Positions 10,501 through 19,069 of a DNA stretch of 64,000 bases are shown here, piece by piece. The DNA comes from Saussurea involucrata. Its lineage: Eukaryota > Streptophyta > Magnoliopsida > Asterales > Asteraceae. Every line of letters begins with the position of its first letter. Position 1 is the stretch's first letter. The position numbers and the translations under genes are program-made. The stretch covers positions 94,900,929-94,964,928 of the forward strand of contig CM066314.1 of NCBI GenBank assembly GCA_033807775.1, written 5' to 3'. Below the pieces are notes generated by a model. The model worked only from the letters and a program-made list of their open reading frames with translations, had not been told where the DNA came from and made no database searches.

Positions 10501-11269
10501 TTTCAAAATTTATTTTTGAGAAATTCAAATACTTCAATATTGTGGATTATTTTTTTTCTATTATCTTTCTATCTCATCCTTATGTATAATAAATAAGCAA
10601 ATGCATGCTCAAGTCAAGGGGGAGCATCAAAATATTTTTTTTGAAAATCATGTTATGATGCTTAAAAGGTTTGTTTTCATTTCTTATCTCTGATCATTCT
10701 AAGAAGAACAAGCTTTTAATGATAAATATTTTTTTTCTTCTTGTTCAAACTATATCTGAATTTCAAACATTTTCATATTCAGATATAAGATTTTAAATTT
10801 TTTCAATCATCATAATATGAACAGAATTTTGATGATAAAATATGTTTCTATCTGTTCAAACCTCTTCTGAATATTCAAAATGTTTTATATATATCAGAAG
10901 TTGACTTTTAAATAAAATTTTAGTTACAAGGCAAAATTCTTCTGATTCATAGCAAGATATATGATAAAGGAAAGTCAAAACATCTGAGCGTGTTATTCAG
11001 ATCTTTGACTTGAGTCAAATTTCTATCCACTAACACGTGTCAGCTTCATATTTGTTTGATTATGCCACGCATTTCATTTAAATCTTTTGTGGTATTTCAA
11101 ATGTGTTGACTCAGTTATAACTTTTATTTCGTTTTTCCGTCAAACCTTTCAACTTCGCGGATTTTAAATAGGTCTTAAAATCCCTATTTCAAATCTTTTC
11201 AAATTCCAGAGCGAAACGTGAGATACGAATCAATTCCAGAGTTCTTTGAGTTTGTTTTCTTCTTAAATC
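10501..11269 (+). other. Non-coding spacer between pol and 3' ORF of A, with putative internal promoter
   Basis: AT-rich, no ORF. It contains an extra polypurine tract (TCAAGGGGGAGCATC, about 10614-10628), a G-box CACGTG at 11034-11039 and a weak TATA-like TTTAAATA at 11163-11170, about 100 bp before the ATG of the 3' ORF. The same G-box and TATA order occurs in the LTRs and before the 3' ORF of element C, which suggests a separate promoter for the 3' ORF. That is inference. Confidence 0.5.
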
Positions 11270-13246
11270 ATGTCTGGAATACGAAGAAGTGGTCCAATTT
11301 CTCTACATTCTACAAAATCGATAATGGATTCATCTGATTCGGAAAATGATGAAGTACAGAATAGAGTTGTAGAGGAAGGGGCAATAAGAAATGATGGAGA
11401 AGATGAACAAATGGATGAATCTGAAGGAAATGCGGATGAGGTAAACGTTAATATTGAACATGAACAGAGTGCTTCAGGTTCTATTATGTCAGATAGACCT
11501 ATTTTAGTGGAAAGAGTTGTTCCTGAGAGTGAATGGCTGAAATTATCTGAAAATAACTGTGTTATATTATTTGAGGAAAGCCGTTTTAAGCCTGAACACA
11601 GAATTATCATGGAGTTATTCAAACACCATCCGTACAGAAAATGGTTTACACGAAGTAAAAATGTCCCTGTTCAGTACATACAACAATGGTGGAAACATCT
11701 TAGGTTAGAAGATAATAGGTTTGTGTCTGAAATTGGAGGAGTGACATTTGCCTTATCTATCTCTGCACTAAGAGAAATGCTGAATCTACCAGAGAAAGAT
11801 GATGTACAAAGAAGGACAGATTTTGAGGACTCGCCCTTAACAGAAGAATTAATAGCAGAGTTTATGAAGTTGGGATACAATGAAGGATTGAGGACTCTCA
11901 GTTTGTTCAGAAGAAACAAATTACCACCTATTTGGGCTTGCTTCTTTCATGTGGTAAATAAATATGTGTCAGGGAAGAATAGTTCTGCTGATCAAGGTTC
12001 TAAACAAATTCTTCAGATCTTTCAGGGCTTAGTGAAGAATAGGCATTATGACTATACTTTAATACTTTGGGAAGACATGAAGAATACATTTGAGAAGAAT
12101 CAGAAAGCAATTCAGAAGAAAACAAAGGATGCTCCACTGACATACATTCCTTATATAAGGTACTGGCAAATTGTTATTTGGTATGCCATGCAGGAAAATA
12201 GAACAATCTCAAGAAGAACAAATGAAGAGCATGGTCCCACATTTTATTTGGGTAAGATGACCTCAGTAACAAGACTTGAAAATTATCCCAATCATAAACT
12301 GTTGCCAAAATCACTTAGGAATTATATTCCAAGGGAGAGTGAGATTTTAAAAGCTTATTGCACCTCTATGGGAATTGAATTACCTCAAATCCCTACCCAA
12401 GAGGACCAACCTGAGAAGAGATGTGAGGGGTCTAGTCGAAATAAAGAGGGGGAGGATGTTCAGATGGGTGAACATTCTGACAGACTTGAGGGGGAAAATT
12501 CTGAGAGCTTGGTTAGACTCAGTGAGGAAAAACAGAATGAGAGTGGTGAGGATGAGAGATTGTCAACAGTGGTTCAAACAAAAAGATATGCCTCTGAACC
12601 AGCTAATCTTGACCAGGTAACCACAACTGCTATTGGTTCACAATTCTTGGTGTCCAATATTGAAACAAACACCATGGACCTAGTGGTGGATCTTGAACAA
12701 CCCATCCATACCCACTCAAAAGCATTTCAACATGCTACTGTTTTACACAAATCCGGGGAACCATCCCAAACTCATTTGGAGGGAGGTGATAAATCCCAAT
12801 CTATTTTTCAACACATTGAGTCTGAATATCACAGTCCTATTCATATTGAGCCTGAAATTCCTTCTAACACTTGCACAAATCAGGAATTTCGTATTCCTGA
12901 AACAACATTCATAGACATACCTAATGTTGGGTGTCGAGGATTGGATGGAAGTCCTGGTGAGGTGAACATTACAAAAGCCTCATACAAACGTGCATCTGTT
13001 GTACAAGATGACTTTGTGTTATCTACAGGCCATGAGCCCTCTGGGCACATGAAAACTGGACCATCTGTTGGTTCAGGTTCACAGTTAGACTCTTCTGAAT
13101 TTGAAAAGATTCAGAAACAAAACAAGGAGATGGGGGAAAAAGTAGAAAATTTGGAGAAAAAGGTGGAGGATATGAATGATGAGGTGTCAGATTTGAAAGT
13201 TGTGTTGGAGAAAAAGTTGATTTCTGTTGAAACCAAAGTAGATGAT
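11270..13246 (+). CDS. 3' ORF (env-like position) of element A, N-terminal part, interrupted by B
   Basis: Starts at ATG 11270 and is open for 659 codons until element B interrupts it; after B it resumes in phase at 19070. The first 60 residues are acidic. A globular domain follows (about residues 85-360: WLKLSE, HHPYRKWF, YIQQWWKHLR, LNLPE, LPPIWACFFHVV, YIRYWQIVIW). Residues 370-610 are low-complexity, and the end is coiled coil (EKVENLEKKVEDMNDEV). I see no signal peptide and no convincing membrane segment, so the name 'env-like' reflects position only. The N-terminal domain resembles the start of the 3' ORF in C. The function is unknown. Confidence 0.75.
13242..13246. other. Left target-site duplication of element B (ATGAT)
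   Basis: ATGAT occurs directly left of the 5' LTR of B and again at 19065-19069, right of its 3' LTR. The reading frame of the 3' ORF of A joins in phase across this site. Confidence 0.93.
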
Positions 13247-14242
13247 TGTTAGCTCCAATATTCTGAAATATTAGAAGTATTGAAAAATGGCCAAGTACAG
13301 AAGAACTTCCACAGAAGCTCTGCCGGGCATCTCAGAAGAATCAAAGGAAGTTTGATCAAGAGTGATCAAAGACCGAGGAAACTACAGAAGGACACTTTCA
13401 GAAGACCAAGACCGCAGAACCTCTGTTACCAATAACAGAGCCTCTGCGGACAACATCAGAAGACAAGGAACCAAGAAGACTTCTCACAGAGGACCGAGCC
13501 ACAGAACCTCTGCCACCCTTGACAGAAGCTCTGCAGAAGTAAACGACCAAAGACTCGGAATCCGGTGAAGACTACTTTACAGAGGAACCAGACCGCAGAA
13601 CCTCTGTAACACATTACAGAGCCTCTGTGGTCCTCTAAAGACTAGGAAGATATTTATAATATCTTGCTACTGTTCCAAGACCTGTTCATCAACTTGCATG
13701 GCAACTTGCTCTGTCCAACTTCAACACGTGTCAAACTCTGAATGGACTCAATAAAGCTTAGTACATATTAGACGTCTGCTGCATTAAATGCAATACAGCA
13801 CGTTTGACTGTTCATGCCATCCTTGCAACTGTTCACGACATCCTCTCAACTATTCATACGTACCTTTTGAATAGTAGCATATGCTTTATGGTCCCCTTTA
13901 GAGTAGTATATAAGGAAGACTCATGTTGAGTTCTTCCTTACACAAAAACAAGAACACAATCACGACGACAGTTAAAATCAACAAATAAGAACACATAGCT
14001 TATGCACATTTAGAGTCATATCTGTTTAAAAGCTTTGCATACTCACTGTTCTTAAATCTGTTCTTGATATATATATATATTCAGTAAACTTTGAGATATT
14101 ATTTCCTGTTCACTGTTTATTTATATTGTATTCTAAATCTATCAAACTTATCTGTTAGTTCTTTAAATACACTTCCGCATCAAACCTTAAACCTGAACTA
14201 ATAGATCTGATAATCTTGTTTAAAGCAAAACGGGAACCAACA
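13247..14242 (+). repeat. 5' LTR of element B
   Basis: 996 bp, TGTTAGCTC...AACCAACA. G-box CACGTG at 13725-13730 and TATA box TATATAAG at 13907-13914. The first 400 bp contain paired CAGAG/CTCTG words. The TA run near 14070 is two bases longer than in the 3' LTR. Confidence 0.93.
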
Positions 14243-14244
14243 AT

Positions 14245-14256
14245 TGGTATCAGAGC
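14245..14256 (+). promoter_or_regulatory. Primer-binding site of element B (tRNA-iMet)
   Basis: TGGTATCAGAGC begins two bases after the 5' LTR. Confidence 0.92.
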
Positions 14257-14432
14257 AAAGCTTGGTTTTCAATATCAAGTGATCCTCGTTTAGACAAGAT
14301 TTTTGATAGAAACTGTCTGTTCTTAACCTATACTTCATTCCTTCAAACAGATTCTGTTTCACTGCCATTTTCGATTTATTCGATCTGGTAACATCCTAGA
14401 AACTGTTTCTTTCGTTAAAAACTTCATTCAAT

Positions 14433-15422
14433 ATGTCAAGACTAAAATTTAGTGCTGATGCTGATTTTCATTATTATTTCAAACTCAGCACAAATTTTAA
14501 GAAAATAATTCCTACTCTTGAGAAAGAATTAGAGGAAAGAAACAAGAGTATTCTTATTGACTCAGACAACATTGCCAAGCTTGAAGAATTAGGTAAACTC
14601 CTAAACTGTGAAAATCTTGAATTGAAAAGGAAACTATCTGAGTCAGAAGAGCTTTGTAAAAATGAGAAAAAGAAGTTTGAGGAAATTAAGATTGTTTTTA
14701 AAGAAGAGAAGAAAAGTCTTGAGCTTAAGTGTCTAAACTTTTCTAAACTGATTTCCAACTTTGAAAAACTTATAATCAGTGAAAATGAAAAGTTTGGAAA
14801 AGAGAGAACTTTTCTTGAGACAAAGAATATGGAACTTTCTTTCAAAATCTCAAAATTACAGAAATCTCTTGAAAAAGAGAGGAAAGAGCAGGATTTTGAA
14901 AGAAAAGAATCTGAAAAGGTGAAGAGAGAAGGATTTCAAACAAAGTGTTTGAAAGACAAGTTTGAGAAGGAAAGAAAAGTCTTTAAAGCTGAAATGTCAA
15001 ATTTAACAAAGAGACTATCCGATTTGTCAAACAAGATTATGTTGGAGAAGAGGTATAAATCAGATCTTCTAAGGAAGTTTGATTTAAACCTTAAAGAAAA
15101 AGATGTTTTAGCTAAAAGGCTTAAGAACCTTGTCTTAGCAAACTCTTGTGCTGAAAATTCAAATAATCTTGTTTACAAAAAGATGAAAATGGTTTGGAAA
15201 GTCAAAAACACTATTCCTGACAAAATTGCTCCAAAGCCATTTGTTTCTACTAAGGTTTCATCTTTTCATTCAAATAAATGCCTTGATCTTCTGCTTCAAT
15301 TAAGAAATCTTTCTGTGTACAAAATGGGTCATTACAAAAGAAAAATCCAAAGACCCAAAATGAGAAAGGTCATAGAAAGAAAGTTGGCAAACCAACAGAG
15401 ATTGGCAAACCAGAGGACCTAA
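14433..15422 (+). CDS. Coiled-coil gag-like ORF of element B
   Basis: 329 residues, Lys/Glu-rich, almost entirely predicted coiled coil (ELEERNKS, LELKRKLSESEEL, NLTKRLSDLSNKI). It matches the coiled-coil part of the D gag (compare NLTKRLSGL in D) and is headed by a new ATG at 14433. The UBN2-type domain and CCHC knuckle of ordinary gag are absent. The reading frame ends at 15422, but a WVPK-type gag end follows in another frame at about 15455-15484. It could be an adaptor to the particle of a helper element; that is speculation. Confidence 0.7.
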   Translation: MSRLKFSADADFHYYFKLSTNFKKIIPTLEKELEERNKSILIDSDNIAKLEELGKLLNCENLELKRKLSESEELCKNEKKKFEEIKIVFKEEKKSLELKCLNFSKLISNFEKLIISENEKFGKERTFLETKNMELSFKISKLQKSLEKERKEQDFERKESEKVKREGFQTKCLKDKFEKERKVFKAEMSNLTKRLSDLSNKIMLEKRYKSDLLRKFDLNLKEKDVLAKRLKNLVLANSCAENSNNLVYKKMKMVWKVKNTIPDKIAPKPFVSTKVSSFHSNKCLDLLLQLRNLSVYKMGHYKRKIQRPKMRKVIERKLANQQRLANQRT

Positions 15423-15508
15423 AGACAGCTCCAAATCCTAACAAAAAAGGACCCATTTGGATATGGGTACCAAAAGTTCTTTGATCTGTCTTGCAGGTAC
15501 ACGGACTT

Positions 15509-15755
15509 CTGATCATTACAGATCAGGACTCGCTCTTCAGAGGAGAAAAGGACTCCTAAACACACCAGTTTAGGACTCGCACTTTAGTGAAATAGACTCT
15601 TAAACAAATCAGTTTAAGACTCGAGCTTCATCAGAAAATGACTTCTGACCATTACAGATCAGGACTCACTCTTCAGCAAACAATGGACTCCTTAATACTT
15701 CTATTAAGGACTCAGGCTTCAAAGTTCACTATGACTCTTAAACACTTTGTTTAAG
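15509..15755 (+). repeat. Array of six stem-loops in element B, in the place of pol
   Basis: Six units spaced about 36-50 bp. Stems: CTGATC/GATCAG (15509-15526), CCTAAAC/GTTTAGG (15555-15574), CTTAAAC/GTTTAAG (15599-15618), CTGACC/GATCAG (15645-15662, one mismatch), CCTTAATA/TATTAAGG (15690-15709), CTTAAAC/GTTTAAG (15737-15755). Loops are 4-6 bases and A-rich. Each stem is followed by a conserved GACTCGNNCTTCA-like tail. The array begins 11 bases after the TGCAGG that follows the gag stop. Element D has a homologous array at 31161-31357. Confidence 0.82.
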
Positions 15756-16459
15756 ACTCATCCTTCAAAGGTTCTATACTTCACAGAGCCTCTGTGGAAT
15801 TGCTCAGAGCCTATGACAATCTCCACAGAACCTCTGATGAGGTTGACCTATGTTCTGTGCATTATTTATCTCTATTGATTCAAGCATAGGTCAAGGGGGA
15901 GCAGAAGGAGACCTCACATTGATCTACAGAGGTTGATCATTCAAGGGGGAGCCAAAGGAGGATTATGATCAACAAGAGTCTCTGTCGTCCAAACTAGACA
16001 CTCTAAAAGGTATGTGTCGCACAAAATCTTTTTCCAAAACAGTTTTCCAGGACAAAAATTTCTAAATATGTCCTAAAAACAATGTTTAAAACCATAAAAA
16101 CTTTGGATGATCAAAAAGTTATATAAATTATTAGTTATTAGAAATTTCCTGTCACAGAGCCTCTGCTGGCTCTGGCAGAGGTCCAAAAAACCTCTGTAGG
16201 ATAATTTCTCTCTACTAAAGATTTATCGATCCTCTCCAATGTTTTTCAAACGTTTTTGGTAAAAGTACAAGCTTCAAGAGATAAAAAGGCAGGTTTCAAA
16301 CCACAGAGATCAATCCTACAGAGGTTGTTAGATCAAGGGGGAGCGAAAAAGGAGACCTTGCTGAATCTACAGAGATTCATAAGTCAAGGGGGAGCTAAGA
16401 ATGCGACAGAAGAGATCACATTCGCCGATCAAAAAGAAATAGAACTTTCAAACCTACAA
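15756..16459 (+). other. Spacer of element B with repeated polypurine tracts
   Basis: Four TCAAGGGGGAGC tracts occur at about 15890, 15942, 16334 and 16386, each followed by AGGAG or a similar purine run. CAGAG/CTCTG words are frequent. An open frame runs in from 16256, but it has no ATG until 16460 and is low-complexity, so I treat it as leader. Multiplied polypurine tracts are a known Sirevirus trait. Confidence 0.65.
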
Positions 16460-17992
16460 ATGGCTTCCAGTTCCAAAGCTGCTCACGTTTCACCAACGAA
16501 CTCTCCGACACCCTCTGCCCCTCCCTCTTCCAAAAGAAAAGGGAAGTCAAAATCTTCAGAGGAGGGGGCACCAAAACCAAAGAAAAGAAAATCAAAGACG
16601 AAACCATCTTCTCCTCTGCAAACAATAACAGAAGGAATCGAACCACCTCTGCAAACTCCAATATTCACAGAGGTTCTTGATTCACTTCTGCCAAGACAAG
16701 AGACTGCAGAAGAAGAGGTGCAAATAGGTTTAGAGGATAGGGTAGAAACGTCTGGAGGAAAACAAAATGAAAAAGAAAAAGATGCCGAAGTTGCAGAAGG
16801 CACACATCCCTCAACCCCTCCCAGTGCAACCCACACATCTGACACCGCAGGTCTAGCTGCAGAAGGTGTCATTGAAATAGAGCAGCACAGCTCGATCCTT
16901 ACCCAAACCAAACAGCCAGAAGTCACTCTTTCGACTTCTGCGCCCACAGAAGCCGGGGAATCCATTCCTAGGGAGTCTCCTCAGAGAGACTCACCTATAG
17001 TTCGTGATCCATCGCCCCAGATCACACTAGAACACCCTACAGAGGAATTCGTTTCCTCTGACACACACAATATAGGGCCAAAACTTCTTTCAGAGAGAAG
17101 TAGAGAGCACCATGACGAAGAGACTCTAGACAAGTCTCCGAGTCAACAGAAGAATATTCCGATACCCACCTCTGTAGTGGATTTGGACAATGTTCTTCAC
17201 AGAACTTCTGTAGAGACTGAAACTCAGGTTTCTTCTCGAGGATCAGATGGAAATCCTTCCACCCCCAACGTACAACCAAGGGTGAACGAAGGTGTCCCAG
17301 GAACAGGGACTCACTCTGGAGAAGGAGTTGTTCCTCCAGAGGTTACCCAAGAGGAACATGTTACGAAGGATGAGTTCCAAGCCTTTGTAACCTCTGTAAC
17401 TCAAACATTGAATGAGTTGCAAAGCTCATTCACGATTTTTTCAGATTCAACTTCAAACGCGCTTACAGGATTAAATACCAAAGTGGATACCTTATCCACA
17501 GATGTTAAAGCAGCCCTTGCAGAAATGAAGTCAACTACAGAAACTTCTGCTGCTGCTGCCGTCGCCTCTGCCACTAACATTGCCAAAACAACCGCTGCAG
17601 AGTTCGAGAAAAGTGCGACCAAAGCCTTCAAAACTTCGATCGCAATCTACTTTGAAACAATAAAGAAAAATGCAGCAAGGCAAGCAGTTCAAGACACCTG
17701 CAGAACAGAAGTTGCTGCTAAAAGAAGGCAGGATGATCCTGATGATGGAGCATCTGGTCATCCTGAGGGGGAGAAAACAAAGGAAACAAAGGAGGCTGCT
17801 TCTGCAAAAACTACAGAGAAAACTGCAAAACCCTCTACAACAGAAACCCAGAAGGGAAAACAACAGAGGCAAAACACCTCTATCTCACCAGAGGATGCAC
17901 CAACCACAGAACCTCTGTCAACGTTTATTTCTGTGTACTCAAATGTAAATGCCTCTGCCATAAATTCCAAAATGAATGAAATAATCTTCTGA
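16460..17992 (+). CDS. 3' ORF of element B
   Basis: I chose ATG 16460 (MASSSKAAH) because the 3' ORF of C also starts with MASS; the frame is open upstream to 16256 but without ATG. About 510 residues, Pro/Ser/Thr/Glu-rich, with a Lys-rich nuclear-localisation-like patch near residue 25-50 (KRKGKSK, KPKKRKSK). A coiled-coil stretch (about 305-390) resembles the central part of the C ORF (LNTKVDTLSTDVKAAL). The C-terminal globular domain seen in A and D is missing. The DNA is full of CAGAG/CTCTG words, which impose residues such as Thr-Glu, Thr-Ser-Ala and Pro-Leu. Function unknown. Confidence 0.65.
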   Translation: MASSSKAAHVSPTNSPTPSAPPSSKRKGKSKSSEEGAPKPKKRKSKTKPSSPLQTITEGIEPPLQTPIFTEVLDSLLPRQETAEEEVQIGLEDRVETSGGKQNEKEKDAEVAEGTHPSTPPSATHTSDTAGLAAEGVIEIEQHSSILTQTKQPEVTLSTSAPTEAGESIPRESPQRDSPIVRDPSPQITLEHPTEEFVSSDTHNIGPKLLSERSREHHDEETLDKSPSQQKNIPIPTSVVDLDNVLHRTSVETETQVSSRGSDGNPSTPNVQPRVNEGVPGTGTHSGEGVVPPEVTQEEHVTKDEFQAFVTSVTQTLNELQSSFTIFSDSTSNALTGLNTKVDTLSTDVKAALAEMKSTTETSAAAAVASATNIAKTTAAEFEKSATKAFKTSIAIYFETIKKNAARQAVQDTCRTEVAAKRRQDDPDDGASGHPEGEKTKETKEAASAKTTEKTAKPSTTETQKGKQQRQNTSISPEDAPTTEPLSTFISVYSNVNASAINSKMNEIIF

Positions 17993-18070
17993 GGTATTGT
18001 TTAACCTCTTCTTTACTTAGGTTAAAATGCATAAATTCAACCTTTTATTTTTAGATACTTAGGGGGAGAT
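17993..18070 (+). other. 3' end and polypurine tract of element B
   Basis: Short AT-rich stretch ending in TTAGGGGGAGAT directly before the 3' LTR. Confidence 0.75.
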
Positions 18071-19064
18071 TGTTAGCTCCAATATTCTGAAATATTAGAA
18101 GTATTGAAAAATGGCCAAGTACAGAAGAACTTCCACAGAAGCTCTGTCGGGCATCTCAGAAGAATCAAAGGAAGTTTGATCTAGAGTGATCAAAGACCGA
18201 GGAAACTACAGAAGGACGCTTTCAGAAGACCAAGACCGCAGAACCTCTGTTACCAATAACAGAGCCTCTGCGGACAACATCAGAAGACAAGGAACCAAGA
18301 AGACTTCTCACAGAGGACCGAGCCACAGAACCTCTGCCACCCTTGACAGAAGCTCTGCAGAAGTAAACGACCAAAGACTCGGAATCCGGTGAAGACTACT
18401 TTACAGAGGAACCAGACCGCAGAACCTCTGTAACACATTACAGAGCCTCTGTGGTCCTCTAAAGACTAGGAAGATATTTATAATATCTTGCTACTGTTCC
18501 AAGACCTGTTCATCAACTTGCATGGCAACTTGCCCTGTCCAACTTCAACACGTGTCAAACTCTGAATGGACTCAATAAAGCTTAGTACATATTAGACGTC
18601 TGCTGCATTAAATGCAATACAGCACGTCTGACTGTTCATGCCATCCTTGCAACTGTTCACGACATCCTCTCAACTATTCATACGTACCTTTTGAATAGTA
18701 GCATATGCTTTATGGTCCCCTTTAGAGTAGTATATAAGGAAGACTCATGTTGAGTTCTTCCTTACACAAAAACAAGAACACAATCACGACGACAGTTAAA
18801 ATCAACAAATAAGAACACATAGCTTATGCACATTTAGAGTCATATCTGTTTAAAAGCTTTGCATACTCACTGTTCTTAAATCTGTTCTTGATATATATAT
18901 ATTCAGTAAACTTTGAGATATTATTTCCTGTTCACTGTTTATTTATATTGTGTTCTAAATCTATCAAACTTATCTGTTAGTTCTTTAAATACGCTTCAGC
19001 ATCAAACCTTAAACCTGAACTAATAGATCTGATAATCTTGTTTAAAGCAAAACAGGAACCAACA
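18071..19064 (+). repeat. 3' LTR of element B
   Basis: 994 bp, the same as the 5' LTR except about nine substitutions and a 2-bp shorter TA run. G-box at 18549-18554, TATA box at 18731-18738. Followed by the TSD ATGAT and the resumed 3' ORF of A. Confidence 0.93.
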
Positions 19065-19069
19065 ATGAT

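Larger units (their letters stand above)
13247..19064 (+). mobile_element. Element B: pol-less Sirevirus derivative nested in A
   Basis: 5.8 kb, with 994-996 bp LTRs, PBS, a coiled-coil gag-like ORF, an array of stem-loops, several polypurine tracts, a 3' ORF and the 5-bp TSD ATGAT. I find no protease, integrase, RT or RNase H. The gag-like ORF also lacks the capsid-type domain and zinc knuckle. B must therefore have moved with proteins supplied by another element. LTRs differ at about nine bases and one 2-bp indel. The words CAGAG and CTCTG (often as ACAGAACCTCTGT-like pairs) are scattered through all of B. Confidence 0.93.

Noticed and set aside
13362..13568. A 68-codon ORF identical in both LTRs of B
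   Set aside because: Identity follows from the LTR duplication itself; its codons are CAGAG/CTCTG words and no domain is visible.
15509..15755. Regularly spaced repeats that resemble a CRISPR array
   Set aside because: Repeats here are hairpin stems that vary, with conserved tails; there are no identical direct repeats, spacers or cas genes, and this is plant retroelement DNA.
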